DNA of 64,000 nucleotides from Globodera rostochiensis (Eukaryota > Nematoda > Chromadorea > Rhabditida > Heteroderidae). Positions 1 through 11,362 of this stretch are shown here, piece by piece. The notes under the pieces are model-generated. The model saw only the letters and a list, made by a program, of their open reading frames with translations. It had not been told where the DNA came from and did no database searches. Location of the stretch: the NCBI GenBank assembly GCA_018350325.1, contig JAEVLN010000042.1, positions 62,001 to 126,000 of the forward strand, in the 5' to 3' direction. Within the stretch, counting starts at the first letter, position 1, and every line of letters begins with the position of its first letter. The position numbers and the translations under genes were made by a program.

Positions 1-2156
1 GCCTCTTCAAAGGTAGCAATTTGCTAAAAAAAACATTAAAATTTTTGAATGTACCATTACGCCAAAAATCAAAAAATCACATTTTCAGGATCGTCCTCAT
101 AAATTTGTGCACGATTCAACCACTCGTGAACGTTGTGCGGATTTTGGCGCAACAACACACTGTTGAGCAGCAACGGGCGACGGTTCATCAGATGTTCAAA
201 GCGTGTCATCACCAGGTCCAGCTCCAGCTCGCGCTCCTCCGCTTGGGCCGGCCGTGCGGATGCCAACGCGTCCATGCGCAACGACGTCATGCGTTCCATG
301 AATTTGGAGTAGGCGTCGAACAGTTGCGTGAAGTCACGGACAGTTTTCACTGCACCCAATGCTTCTTCAAAAATGTCGCGGGCCTAACAAATTTTGGAAT
401 AAAAAATTACAAAAATTACGCTTTTTTTTTGACAAAAAAAAAAAAACCTTTTCAAAGTTTGGCGTACGAATGTAATACTCGGCGAGTGCCAACCAAAGTC
501 CGCCCACTTGGTCCGTGTAACGGGCGATGCCTTGGCGAATGATTGGCTCAACGCGAAGAGTGAAAATTTTGTTCGGATTTTTGGAGATCAAATCGCACAG
601 TTCGCACCAAAGCTAAACAAAAAAACAAAGGGTTAACTATTATAAAAAAACAATTTTTTTTTTATTTAAATGGAGTCCGAAAGTCCGTCTAAATTTGTTG
701 GTGTGCACACTTGAACCATGGCAAGCAAACCCACGAGAGTCGACGAAATCGGAGACTCCAGCGAATTTAAAAGACCAATAAAAAGACACAAAGTTGTGGA
801 AAATAATTCACAATTGCACACGAAATGGCGCTGAACTTCTCTTCTTTCAATCAGAATTGATCAAAATCGGAATTTTAACGAAAAAATGAGAGCGCAAAAT
901 TATAAATTTTAAAATTAGAATTTTTAAGAGTAAGAATTTCTAGGTTTCCCCGGCCAACTGAGCTTGTTGTGATCCAGTAAATCCAAGATTTGATCTAGTC
1001 TCCTTTCGACTTGTTAATTTGCACAAACCTGGTGCCCAGTTTTGCCTTTCTCACTGATCGCTCTGTCCTCGTTGACCAACACGGTCAACTGTTGTGCCGC
1101 CTCGTCCAGCTTGTCAATGCTCTTCAGGTACTCAACAAAATCTTCCCGTCCGCCCGGGTACACCTTCAGGAAGCGGCGATACACGCGAATCGCCGTCTCG
1201 GGGATTTTGTGCCGAGTGATAAAGTCGATGTACAGGGGCCAAATGCGCATGTGCTGAGTGATCGGAAGTGCGCGAATGGCGCGATCGAACACGCGACGCG
1301 TCTCCGTTATCAACCCGCGACGCATAATCAGCGTACAATAGTCAATCCAAATGCGTGGCATCTGAGAAAAAAAAAAAAATTTTTTTTAATTTTTTTGCAA
1401 ACCTGACCCCCCTAAGTATCGAGATTTTTGGCTTACCTCCCCAACCAAAATTTTTTTTTCTGACTATGGCCTTGTCCTGAGTACTTGTAACCAAAGAAAG
1501 GGAAATTTAGCCACCGATTTTCAAAATTTACACCCCTCCCCCTCTCCCGCTCAAAAAAAAAGAAAGATTTAAATAATTTTTGAATTTTGAAAAACAAATT
1601 ACATTCCTAAAATAGAAAAATCCAGTTCCCAAAGCTGGACGGACGGATGGACAAACCTTGTTCAAAAAAACCAAACATCGCTCAAACGCGTCGCTTAAAT
1701 GTGCGTAAGCGACGTCGGTTATCGGTTTGTGCGCGATTGTTCTTCGTCTGTACTTCAGGTACTGGTACCAGAGCTTGTAGCTCCGGTTGAACAGCTTGAG
1801 AGCGCGTTCGAACACGACCCGCACTTGCTTCGGGTCCGTCTTGGTCTTCACTTTGTGCTCAATGTACCGCTCCCAGGGCCGGAGAAGACCCGGGTTTCTG
1901 AGAATGTCCTCCTCGTAGGCAATGTCACCGCATTCCTGAACATTGTTAAAAAAAATTTGGCTTTTAATTACATTTTTTTTAAACTTACAAAAACGATGCC
2001 TTTTGTTGCCGGATGCACTTGTTCAACAACTTGCGGATGCAATTGTTCATCAACTTCTATTGCTGCGCCTTTTGTTGCCGGATGCAACTGTTCATCAACT
2101 TCTATTGCTGATGAATTTGGTGTTTCAGAAATATCGGGAGGGTTATCGACCTCCAT
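1..2156 (-). CDS. XAB2: Pre-mRNA splicing factor SYF1/XAB2 (5' part, truncated by window edge)
   Basis: SYF1/XAB2 is a HAT-repeat scaffold of the Prp19-associated spliceosome complex and also acts in transcription-coupled repair. Read on the minus strand, phase-compatible exons are 2156-1989, 1935-1657, 1361-1029, 612-448, 383-81 and 23-1 (continuing off the window). The translation follows the family closely: RALKLFNRSYKLWYQYLK, then MPRIWIDYCTLIMRRG, ALPITQHMRIWPLYIDF, TDQVGGLWLALAEYYIR and RRPLLLNSVLLRQNPHNVHEW. These are successive HAT helices. The start is the first ATG (2156) before an acidic N-terminus that contains a 14-residue motif, AIEVDEQLHPATKG, nearly repeated twice; this is absent from the usual family and looks like a recent 42-bp duplication. 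Exon frames all join without stops, so the gene looks intact. The C-terminal half lies outside the window. The identification is from family knowledge; exon edges are inferred. Confidence 0.93.
613..1028 (-). other. Intron of the SYF1/XAB2 gene
   Basis: AT-rich 416-base intron between exons 3 and 4 of the splicing-factor gene. It has a GTTTGT donor and a TTTAG acceptor on the minus strand. I see no coding or repeat content in it. Confidence 0.7.
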
Positions 2157-2784
2157 AATTGTGAGTCTAAAAAAGCTTTTGAATATTTTGAATATCATTT
2201 TGAATAGGGCATTTCCAGTTGCCCGTACCTTAGGAAACAAGAAAAAACAAGGGGACCTACCTAACCTGTTTTTGAAAAAAAATTATTTAAGAGGCGGGGA
2301 GAGGTCATTATGCCAAATTCAAATTAAAGGAATCGATTGGTAGCATTTGAATTTAGCGTTTTTTTCTTTACTTTTTTTTCGTGTCGATGCTCTTGGCAAA
2401 ATGGTTGAGCGGTAATAAAATGCAAAAATGAAACGCTGTGATCGGGTAAATTCGGATTTTAAGCTTACAAATTAGGTACATCATTTATGGCAAAATATTG
2501 AAGCAATAGTGCTTTTCAACACCGTCAGACATTAAACTCCGCAGTAGATTAAAAAAAGCACAACAAAAAAGTGCGTCCCTCAAAATTTTTAGATGTTCTT
2601 AGCAAAAAAACAACTAATTTTATAAATTTGTTTTTTCGTTTTCTGAAACCTAATGTGCCACCTTACCTATCTTGCTTTAACTGATTTCGAGTGAACTCTT
2701 GAAGTTAAATTTTTGTTGTTGTTGTTGTGAGAATGTTGGTTTGATTAATCCATTTTACAGAAAAGTTCTTAGCTTACAATAAAA
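2157..2784. other. Divergent intergenic region between SYF1/XAB2 and RPL36A, with a dispersed repeat
   Basis: Upstream region shared by the divergent SYF1 and RPL36A genes, so it should hold both promoters. No TATA box could be assigned. Positions 2344-2442 match, in inverted orientation, the segment 18530-18612, which marks a dispersed repeat. Just before the RPL36A start are two possible acceptors (ATTTTACAG at about 2752-2760 and TTCTTAG near 2766-2772) that could serve trans-splicing of a spliced leader; this is inference. Confidence 0.5.
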
Positions 2785-3161
2785 ATGGTGAATGTGCCAA
2801 AGGCGCGTCGTACTTTTTGTCCGGGAAAAAAGTGCCGTAAACACACCAATCACAAGGTGACTCAGTACAAGAAGGGCAAGGAGTCCAAGTTTGCGCAAGG
2901 ACGACGTCGTTATGATCGAAAACAGAAGGGCAATGGTGGCCAGACCAAGCCAATATTCCGCAAAAAGGCGAAAACGACGAAAAAAATTGTCCTTCGCATG
3001 GAATGTGTTGAGGTTGTGTGAACATCAACAAAAGGAAAAGCCAATATAAATAATTTTATGCTTTTCAGTGTAAGCACCGCGTTCAAAAAGCGATCAAACG
3101 CTGCAAACACTTTGAGCTGGGAGGACAGAAGAAGTCGAGAGGGCAAGTTATTCAGTTCTGA
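2785..3161 (+). CDS. RPL36A: 60S ribosomal protein L36A (eL42, formerly L44)
   Basis: Structural protein of the large ribosomal subunit at the E site. There are two exons, 2785-3012 and 3069-3161, separated by a 56-base GT-AG intron, giving 106 residues, the usual family length. The protein starts [20 protein letters not shown] and contains the zinc-binding cysteine pairs expected of eL42: the first in CPGKKC, the second in exon 2 ([19 protein letters not shown]). It ends SRGQVIQF. Every part matches the family with no gaps, so the gene is intact. LSM4 follows 186 bases downstream in the same direction, a spacing typical of nematode operons. High expression is expected, but no promoter motif was identified. 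Confidence 0.97.
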
Positions 3162-3347
3162 ACATGCCGATGTGTGCTCTTCATGTTGTTGTTTTCGATT
3201 GATGTTGCTACATAAATGATGAATTTTTGTTTTTTATATTTGATTTAATACTTTTACATCACATTGTTCGTGAAAGAACTATTTTATTTTTCATTTATTT
3301 GTTCACTCATTTGCTGTCATTGAAATTCGTTAAGCATTTAGTGAAAA

Positions 3348-4715
3348 ATGGTGTTGCCATTGTCTTTGTTGAAGACGGCACAAAACCATCCGATGCTCAT
3401 TGAGTTGAAGAATGGTGAAACATACAACGGAATGTTGGTGGCATGCGATTCGTGGATGAATGTCCACTTGCGGGATGCCATATGCACATCAAAGGTTTTT
3501 TTTTTAATTTTACATAGGGAGAGTCACCCATACTTGGGCGACAGAAATGCTGTGTTTAGTCTAGGCATGAGCGAGTTATGTAGCCAAATTGTCTGGGCGT
3601 TTCTACAGGGGTTTCAAAGCACTTGTACCCGGATGGATCGGGTATTGGGTACTTGTGTCGTTTACGTCCGCTTTTTTCACCTATTTTTACAAAAAAATTT
3701 TTTTCAATGTATTCAAAGCCTAAAAAGGTGCTTCTAGGAGTATTCGGGGGCCTAGATTCTGAATCTGACATTGTTTCGACGAAATTCGAACCCCGAACCC
3801 GAATTAGAACACTTTGAAAATTCAAAAATCAATTTTAGCCTCAAAAACATTCAAAAAGCCACAAAATTACAACGCAACGATGAGTAAGGACTGATTCATG
3901 CGTTATGAATGATTTTGTTTTGCAAATTTGGTTTTTGGCTAATTGTACTCGGGTCCAGGCTTCTGGTCGAACGACAGATTCGGATTCTACGGGGCCGAAA
4001 CCTCTAGAAACACCTTTATTCATTTTGGAAAAAAAAATAATTGGTGAGAAAAAGCGGAAGTAAACGACACAAGTACCCAGTATTGATCAAAAGCCGGGCA
4101 ATCGGGTACCAAGAGGAAAATTATTTTGCTTTAAGATTAGTCAACAAAAATTATATTACATATTCACCTGGTGTGCTCGTTTCCGTACACCGATATATTG
4201 GTCAACCTTAGTTAATAGAATTTTGGGGCTTATACCACAATCAAGAAAAAAAAAACTTGCTCATTAACAGCTGACCTTACACATTTGTTGTCGCCGTTTT
4301 GTAACTTCAAATTTTAAGGAGGGTGACCGTTTTGTCAAAATTCCGGAGGTCTACGTGCGCGGATCGACAATCAAATACTTGCGAATTCCGGATGAGGTGG
4401 GTAGCATTTGTCTTGCTTGACCAGTTTAGCTCTCTAATGGGCTACATTTTTCTTTTGCAGGTGGTCGACCTGGTCAAGGACGAGGTGAAGGAGGTTCGAC
4501 GCCAGCAGAAGGAGAATCAGCGGATGAAGAAGCAGTTTTCCAGAGGTGCCCCACGGGGCGGACAGTCGGGCGGTGGCGGCGGAAGGCCCCCACAGGGAAG
4601 TGGTAGTGGTGGCGGTGGAAGGCCTCCACAGGGCGGAGGCGCACGTGGCTCAGGAGGACAGTCACGGGGAGCGTATCGAGGAGGGGGCGGAGGAGGACAG
4701 CCGAGAAGGAACTGA
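3348..4715 (+). CDS. LSM4: U6 snRNA-associated Sm-like protein LSm4
   Basis: Subunit of the heptameric LSm2-8 ring, which binds the 3' oligo-U of U6 snRNA in the nucleus, and of the LSm1-7 ring in cytoplasmic mRNA decay. Exons are 3348-3494, 4319-4396 and 4461-4715, giving 159 residues. Residues 1-75 form the Sm fold: Sm1 is seen in [20 protein letters not shown] with [13 protein letters not shown], and Sm2 in the motif [14 protein letters not shown]. The C-terminal tail from about residue 90 is an [10 protein letters not shown]-rich low-complexity region, as in other LSm4 proteins. The start codon fits the family N-terminus [15 protein letters not shown] closely. The first intron (824 bases) is unusually long because a foldback element sits in it. 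The gene appears functional. Confidence 0.96.
3626..4110. mobile_element. Foldback/MITE-like element in LSM4 intron 1
   Basis: Two arms of roughly 130 bases are inverted copies of each other. The left arm holds GGGTACTTGTGTCGTTTACG (near 3648) and AAAGGTGCTTCTAGGAG (near 3725). The right arm holds their reverse complements at about 4053-4080 and 4000-4020. It has no coding capacity. It lies wholly inside the intron, leaving the LSM4 splice sites intact. Confidence 0.75.
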
Positions 4716-4782
4716 CAACTTTGACATTATTGTTGTTTTGTTAGACATTGGTTGGATCTCCAATTGGAAAAATTTGTAAAAT

Positions 4783-4930
4783 CAAATTTCAATCTCATAA
4801 ATCATAATTGGAATGATGTGACGAAGCATCGTTTCAGTAATCCTTCGTTTCGCCATGCGTCAGCACAATCCGTCTTTGTCGGCATGTCATGGCGGGCGTC
4901 AATTTGGCGGAAAGTCATTTCAGCCGCTTG
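4783..4930 (+). repeat. Diverged copy of the EF-Ts 5' region and presequence
   Basis: This block matches 12166-12315 over about 145 bases, including ATCATAATTGGAATGATGTG, CGTTTCGCCATGCG and ATTTGGCGGAAA. At 12.2 kb the same sequence forms the promoter-proximal region and mitochondrial presequence of EF-Ts. Here it lies just 3' of LSM4 and is not followed by an EF-Ts body, so it is a detached duplicate or a shared mobile segment. Confidence 0.75.
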
Positions 4931-6808
4931 CCCCTCTGGCGATGATCATATTTTTTAATGAAAACGTAGAACAAAGAGAAATTAATATTTTGGAAAAATT
5001 CCACTCGTCGAAATGTTCATTTTCGGCGAGACACGGGTCCAACCTCGCGGCGTAATTGCGCTTCATGGGGGTGTTCCGTGAATACTATTTTCCGTGGGCG
5101 CCAACTCGCCGAACTGATCCCGACCGATAAAATGTATGGCTCCAATCATTTTCTTTAATATTTATGCGAAATAGAAATTTATGGGGTCACAGCAGCGGGA
5201 AAAAACAATAATTTTTTTTGAATACATCGAGATTCATCCAACCCATTCATCCGACCCGTCCTCACCAGGGATATGCGGAAATTTATTTTAAAAAACGGAA
5301 ATATTTTTTTTAGAAAAAAGGGCCAAAAACAACGAAAAACGGAAAAATTTCAAATAAAAAAATCTGTGGCGGCACTTCCCCGATGATTTGCAACGGGTGG
5401 GGGAAGGGACAGATTTCGTGTGGGGGTGTTCGGCACGTCTGGGGAGTTGTGCCCTCTTGTGGCTCGCTTTCCCTGAATGCTTCCGGGGCTCGTCTGCGGA
5501 GGGGAGATTTGTCCACGGGCTCGAGCAGTACGTCCACGGGCGGAAGTCGGGGGGATCGAAACTTCACAAAGTTTCGGAGGGATGCACAAGGCTCGGAGCT
5601 CAGACGAATGCAGAACCGAAGACCCCCGGAACCCGAATTCGAACAACAAATAAAGTTTTATTATGAAGCTCAAACTTGGGTAATTAAACCAGTTTCCCCC
5701 CCCCCCAACAGAAATGTGGAAAATCGGAGGGGTGGGAGCCCGGGGGGGAATTCCGACAATTCGGAAGAAATGAAATGTGGAGAATGAATACGAAGGTTGT
5801 GGGGGGAACAGATCGGTGGGGGAAAGGGGGCGGAGCGTTCACCCCGGCTGGCACCAAACCCTGAACAAAGGGAAAAAACATGTGGGGGAGAGAGTGGGCA
5901 AATGTGAGAGAGGAAAAAAGATGGAGAGGACAGGATGGGGGGAGGAATGATTGGGCGGGTGGGGAAATGTCGACAATCGCGGAGGGGACGACGATCGTCG
6001 CGAGTTTCGCGACAAAATGAAATAAAAAATATTTTTTTTAAATAGTATTTATTTTAATAAATATTTTTAAAAATAGTATTTAAGGGGTCAGGCCATGAGA
6101 ATTTTTTCTAAAAAACAAGATTTGTTAAGAAAATTCGTAAAATTAGGAATGTTGCAAAACAAAAGTCCCCCCCCCCTATGGTTTTTGATTTCGTACAACA
6201 AAAAATGAATGAAAAATGAAAAACTTGTGAATTGGCATCTATTTTTTTAAAAATTGGAAAAAGTTAATAAGAATATTTCGAATTGTTTAATCTGTCCCCA
6301 CCACTCACCATTACACCACAACCACACCGCACCCCTCCCCCAAAATCCCATTCTTAGGGGTGTAAATTTTTTTCCGTTAAAGGGCATTTTAACGGAAAAC
6401 GGAAAAAAGGCCCAAAAACACGGAAAACGGAATTCCGCCAATCCCTGGTCCTCACTACGATTGGCATTGGTTGAGGAGGCCTCACTTCAGCATCCTGCTT
6501 CGGTAGAGAAATTTGAATAAATGTGCCCTACCAGTATATGTTCAACCCCGTACCACTATAATACAAAATTTCATCTTACAGAAAATGTTGATGAAATAAA
6601 TCATAAAATACAGTATGAAAATCTATATTGATTTGCAACTTACCGAAGAATTATTTGCTGTTTTGGCACTGCCCCTTTGACCTGTCAATTCACTTCTGCT
6701 ATTTCCTTCCTTCACACATTTTGCAGATTCTTCCCTCCCTCCTCCGCTCTAATTTCGCATATTTTATTGTTTAGGTATTCATTTTGACCTTTGTCATATT
6801 CATTTCAG
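4931..6808. other. Repeat-rich intergenic region
   Basis: No convincing gene. It holds G- and C-rich low-complexity tracts (5380-6000). Positions 6085-6380 form a dispersed repeat with a second copy at about 8285-8610; both share AGGAATGTTGCAAAACAAA, CACCACTCACCATTACACC and ATCCCATTCTTAGGGGTG. Short open frames here have no family resemblance and composition typical of chance. Confidence 0.6.
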
Positions 6809-7885
6809 CTGAGTCCTACTCACTGTTCAAGTTGCTCTTTGATCTTGTCATTGCCGACTACCATCGTGGCTTTGTGTGGACAGTAAGTAGCCGGTAACTG
6901 ACTTTGGTGATGGAAGCGGATTTGGATCCCGAAGAATTCATCATCTCGACTCGCATCCAATGCTGCCGTTCTATTAAGGTGATCGTCGGAGTTGTTAGAA
7001 ATAAATCCGCATACGCTGATATTATAGGGATACCCGTTAAACCCGTGTTTGACCAAGGAGCAATATCTCGAGCTCGAAGAGAAGGTCGAGGCGGTCTTCG
7101 AGCTGTGGAAGGGCGGTGAGAATTTGTTCTTTCTTGTACAAATAGCTTATGTTACATACCCTGAGATCGGAGGTACGTATTATCCGCTCGAAGGAATGAC
7201 CAAGGAAGTGGAAGACAAGGTCAGGATTCCGGGTGCCTTTGAATATTTGCACTTTTTCAGTTAATTACCGACCACTTTCTCTTCAGGAAGAGCGAATGCT
7301 GGAGCAGGTAAACGCGTGCAACATTTGCCCACTAGGCGCGGAATTTACCACAATGCGAAAAAAACATTCCTGGTTTGGGTCAATGAGGAGGATGTGAGTT
7401 TTAGTTTTGAATGTTCCTCATTCTGTTGTCTCATTTAAGCACCTTCGCATCATATCGATGGAAGAAGGAAAAAATGCGAGTGTTCGAGCGTCTCATCAAG
7501 GGTGTCAGGGCCATTGAGACCAAGCTCCTTTTCTCTCCACCAAATCGAAAGCGTAGAATCCTGGACGAACTTGTTCAAAAGTGGTGTGAACGCTCCCGAC
7601 GGTATATTTGCAAAAGTCAATTCAATACCAACAGGTCGTGCACATTCGCCTGCATAAAATCAGCGGGTCGCGCAATTTCAAACAACTGTGCAGCCGGCGC
7701 AGTTTGGATATTCGCGGGCTGCAAGGCGAAAGTGACGAGGCGTGAGACAACGAATTCGAATCGTGATAATTTGTCTCAGTGCCATTTTCTAATTTAGCCG
7801 TAATGCTGATGCACACCGAAGTGGAGCATTGATCAAGCTGGAGGCGCAGGCACAGAAAGGAGAAATTGGAGATGCAGATATTTAG
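6809..7885 (+). pseudogene. Arginine kinase relic
   Basis: Arginine kinase is the phosphagen kinase that buffers ATP in invertebrates. Recognisable blocks occur in family order: ESYSLFKLLFDLVIADYHRG (6809), DPEEFIISTRIQCCRSIK (about 6925), NPCLTKEQYLELEEKVEAVF (about 7038), GTYYPLEGMTKEVEDK (7171), DHFLF (7266), RRGIYHNAKKTFLVWVNEED (about 7334), HLRIISMEEG (7441), FERLIKGVRAIETKL, VHIRLHKISG (about 7638) and a final IKLEAQAQKGEIG. Some pieces join by plausible introns, but others lie in different frames with no splice site between them (around 7290-7335, 7465 and 7570). The active-site segment CPTNLGT is not preserved: the matching place reads roughly WTNLFKS. I conclude it is a degraded copy. 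The alternative is a fast-evolving paralogue with misread introns or sequencing errors. Confidence 0.8.
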
Positions 7886-8066
7886 GACGCGTCCTATCGT
7901 ATGTGAGAATTCATTTTTTTCGGATCATTCACATCGGACGTTACATATCTGTAACAAAATAAAGTTTTGTTATGATCTTCCTAATTTCTTGCAGAGCTCA
8001 GAAACAAATTTCCCCATATAATGCTAAGTTTTATTAGCGTAAATCAAGTTTTAAGATTACTTTGTT

Positions 8067-8750
8067 GTAGAGTAGGCCGGGATCGGGATTTGGTGGAGGT
8101 CGGCGGTGCCGATAGGCGCCGCCGGAAAAATTTTTTGAAATTTTGTTAAGAGATTTGCAACCAAAATAAAAAATAGGATTAAAAACCTCTTAAATTTTTT
8201 GAGATACGGATATTTTTTGCAGCTTTTTAGGGGTTGTAAAGGTCCGGCGGCGCCGATAGGCACCGCCGGGAAAATTTTCTTGAAGATTTAACAAGATTTG
8301 TTAAGAAAAATGGTCCAAAAATAAGGAATGTTGCAAAACAAAGGCCCTCACACTATGTTTTTTTGATTTCCTCCAACAAAAATGAAATAAATAACCATAA
8401 AAATATTTTTTTTTAAATTGAAGTTAAAATAATTTTTAGAATTGTTTATACCACCATAAATGTTCAGAGAAAGTCAGAAAAAATAATTTACATAGTAGGG
8501 GAACTGAACCCTACCCCACCCACACCTAAACTGCATCCACCACTCACCATTACACCACAACCAACGGCAATTTCCTGCTCAAAAATCCCATTCTTAGGGG
8601 TGCATTTTTATCCCGATAATCCCGACCCTACCGGGATCGGGATCTTTTAAAAACCGGGATCGGGATTACAACTTTTCAAAAACGGGTACCGGGGTCGGGA
8701 TTCCAAAAACCGGGATAATCCCGCCCGATCCCGATCCCGGCCAACTCTAC
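8067..8750. mobile_element. Inverted-repeat (MITE-like) element rich in CCGGGATCGGGAT
   Basis: The ends are near-perfect 23-base inverted repeats: left GTAGAGTAGGCCGGGATCGG, right the reverse complement with one mismatch at 8728-8750. The interior carries two GATA-loop hairpins (8090, 8240), part of the dispersed repeat shared with 6085-6380, and tandem copies of a CCGGGATCGGGAT motif. It has no coding capacity. Confidence 0.7.
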
Positions 8751-8831
8751 TTTTTCGCAGGGCTCCGATCTCAAAATTTTCGAAAGAATTTTTTTTAATC
8801 TATTTTTGTGCGCGATTTTTCAAAAGTTTTA

Positions 8832-8945
8832 GGCCGGGACGGGACTGGCCGGGACGGGACTGGCCCTGGGACGGGACCGGCCGGGACGGGACTGGCCGGG
8901 ACGGGACTGGCCCTGGGACGGGACCGGCCGGGACGGGACTTACCC
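8832..8945 (+). repeat. GGCCGGGACGGGACT tandem repeat
   Basis: About seven head-to-tail copies of a 15-21 base unit, GGCCGGGACGGGACT, with CCTGGGACGGGACC variants that give a two-unit higher period. It is low-complexity DNA with no gene. Confidence 0.85.
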
Positions 8946-9649
8946 CTACTCGTGGGGAACGAATCGATATTTTAACCTAAAGAAGCGCCAAGGCATTTAA
9001 AAAAGATTCCACCGGGCACAGCGATTCATTTTTGCATTTTATTTAGAGCCCGGACTTGGGGACCGATCCAGAATCTCGTAATCTCGAATCTAGAAAAATT
9101 TCACGAATTTTTCGACATTTTTTTCAATAATTTCATTGTGAATTTCCAAACTGAAATTATTATTCAATATGGTGAATCTTATTGTCGATGCTGGACAGGG
9201 AAAAATAACAATTTTTTGCGCACAAGTTATGTAGAGTCTAAAATATTTTTAGGGACGGGGATGGGTCGGCGGTGCCGCTAAGTGTGCGGCTTTTTCTAGT
9301 AAATCTTTATTTTTCTGTAAAGGAGAGGCCCGACATATAATCCCAGCCCTAGTTATTTGAATTCACTTATTTTCTGAAGCACACCTTCACACTCTGTGAT
9401 GTAATTTTCCCTGTCGCTCAATGATGTCACATTAGCGGTGTAAATTTAGTCCCGGTACTAATGATCGAATTTATGTTTTTTTTGAACAATTGCGAGGCCA
9501 AAATTAATTTTTAGGAAATTTTTGAATTTTCAAAATTGTTCGAATTCAGGTCCGGGATTCGAAATTGGTCAAAATGGAGGTCAGATTCGGACTCTACACA
9601 CTAGAATACCCCGAGAAAAATCTTTGGTACTTTCGCATTTTGCGACCCC
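8946..9649. other. Intergenic AT-rich DNA with a short dispersed repeat
   Basis: No gene recognised. The segment GCCAAGGCATTTAAAAAAGA at 8984-9003, continuing into TTCCACCGGG, recurs at 12017-12048 beside a MITE, so it is a dispersed sequence. The remainder is AT-rich. Confidence 0.5.
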
Positions 9650-10385
9650 CTCCCCAAATTTGCTGAAAACATCATATATGGGGTTTTCAAGGGTGCTGAT
9701 CACGAATCTGATAATATTTTTAAGATCTGACAACATCTAAGATTTTGAAAATCTATGATTTTTTATTATCGTTGAATTGTTGAGAGTTACTATATTGGAA
9801 GATCAGACAGGAACTTTCGTTATAAATGTCGGTTTTACCATTAATCACCCAAAACCGGTTTTATAGGCTTTCTTAGGTGCTGAAAACAATGGAACAAGTT
9901 CGCCATTATTTTGGCGTTTTTTCAAAAAAAAATGTGAAAATACAACAAAAAGTTAAAAAAAAAATGCAATACAAAAAATTTTTCTTGCTAAGATCACTCA
10001 CTAATTTTTTGAAAATTTTTTATAAAAAATACATAAAATTCGAATTTTTCCTTCATAGACTCTTGCTTTTTTAGCCGCCTTTTTGCAATTTTTCTTGCCT
10101 AAAAGAAAGCAGACCTACTGATTGATAATTTTTACATGTAAAAAAGAAATTTTTAAGCCTTTATTGTTTTTCTACACCCATTTTTCATCACTATTTTTGC
10201 TTATAACCCGGATTTTGGCACTTTTTCGCCACTAGTTAACTATTTAGAGATTTTTCTTAACTAAATATCCTCGCCCTAATAATAATAAACAATAGATTTT
10301 CAAAATCTTATATGTTGTCAGATTTCAAAAATATTGTCAGATTCGTGATCAGCACGTTTATATGATGTTTTCAGTAAATTTGGAA
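9650..10385. mobile_element. Foldback element with ~110-base inverted arms
   Basis: The left arm (about 9653-9770) contains CTGAAAACATCATAT, GTGCTGATCACGAATCTGA and AAGATTTTGAAAATCTAT. The right arm (about 10280-10385) contains the reverse complements in mirror order. The roughly 500-base AT-rich interior has no protein of known family. This is typical of a non-autonomous DNA element. Confidence 0.8.
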
Positions 10386-10942
10386 AAAAGTGAGAATGGT
10401 GAAAATCCCTGTCAATTTATACCGAAAAGCAGACAGACCGTGTGTGGACATTTCTCCGAATTTTTAAATGCATGTTTTCTAATGGCGGAACCCCGAATCG
10501 TTCGCCTAATTGTTTCACAACCGCTTCAAAATGAGCGTTTCCTCCCTCATGCCGTGGGTGGTCGAATTGGCTAACGCCTTTGGCCTCGCGTTCCGTTCAC
10601 AGGGCAAGAAAGTCAAATTGACATCATAGCATTGCAAATGTTCTTTTGACGGTTTGACACCGCCTTTTTCCTACTTCCATTGGCCACACCGCGGGGTCAG
10701 TTCGGCGCCCACACAAAAAATTTATTTTGGCGACGACGAATCATATTAAAGAAAATAATTTTAATTAAAATTATTCACTTCAATATTTCCTAATGTTCAA
10801 GCATGCACCATCAAGACTTAAAGCTGGTAACTGGAACTGTTTGTGACAAAAAAAAATTTCGGTTTTTATCGATTTTCTGTGCGGAACAAATCGGTGGAGA
10901 ACGAATCTATATTTTACCCTAAAGAAGGAGTGGGGGTCTTTT

Positions 10943-11135
10943 CGGCCCGCCGTTTCGGCCCCGACGTTTCGGCCCCGCCCTTTCGGCCCCGGGACGTTTC
11001 GGCCCCGGACGTTTCCTTCTTTAGGGAACAGGACGTTTCGGCCCCACCGTTTCGGCCCAGACGTTTCGGCCCCGCCCTTTCGGCCCCGCCGTTTCGGCCC
11101 CAAGGACGTTTCGGCCCCGGACGTTTCGGCCCCAA
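10943..11135 (+). repeat. CGTTTCGGCCCCG minisatellite
   Basis: Irregular tandem array with a core CGTTTCGGCCCCG separated by 1-6 bases. Open frames across it (RFGPxxFGP-like or its antisense) are periodic artefacts rather than genes. Confidence 0.8.
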
Positions 11136-11310
11136 GGAAAAAATGGTTTCATCGAAAAAAAATTTCAAAAACGAAATTTTTTTATTTCGATTTTCGAAAA
11201 AAAGCTCGAAATTATAGAACTGTTTCGACGTAACCCAGATGCATATAATGAAAAATACATCATAGTTTTCAGATATTACGTACTTTTTACATCTTTGAGC
11301 TTAGGGTGAG

Positions 11311-11362
11311 TTAGGCCTAAGCCTAAGCCTAAGCTTAGGTTGGCTTAGGCCTAGGCCTAATA
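11311..11362. repeat. Interstitial telomere-like TTAGGC repeats, inverted
   Basis: TTAGGC is the nematode telomere unit. Here about three GCCTAA units run in one direction (11315-11334), followed by TTAGGT/TTAGGC units in the other direction and an AGGCCTAGGCCTAA stretch. The block is about 50 bases and degenerate. Confidence 0.65.

Noticed and set aside
10780..11217. Open frames on both strands with GPKRRGRN or RFGP repeats
   Set aside because: They read through the CGTTTCGGCCCCG satellite; neither has family similarity.
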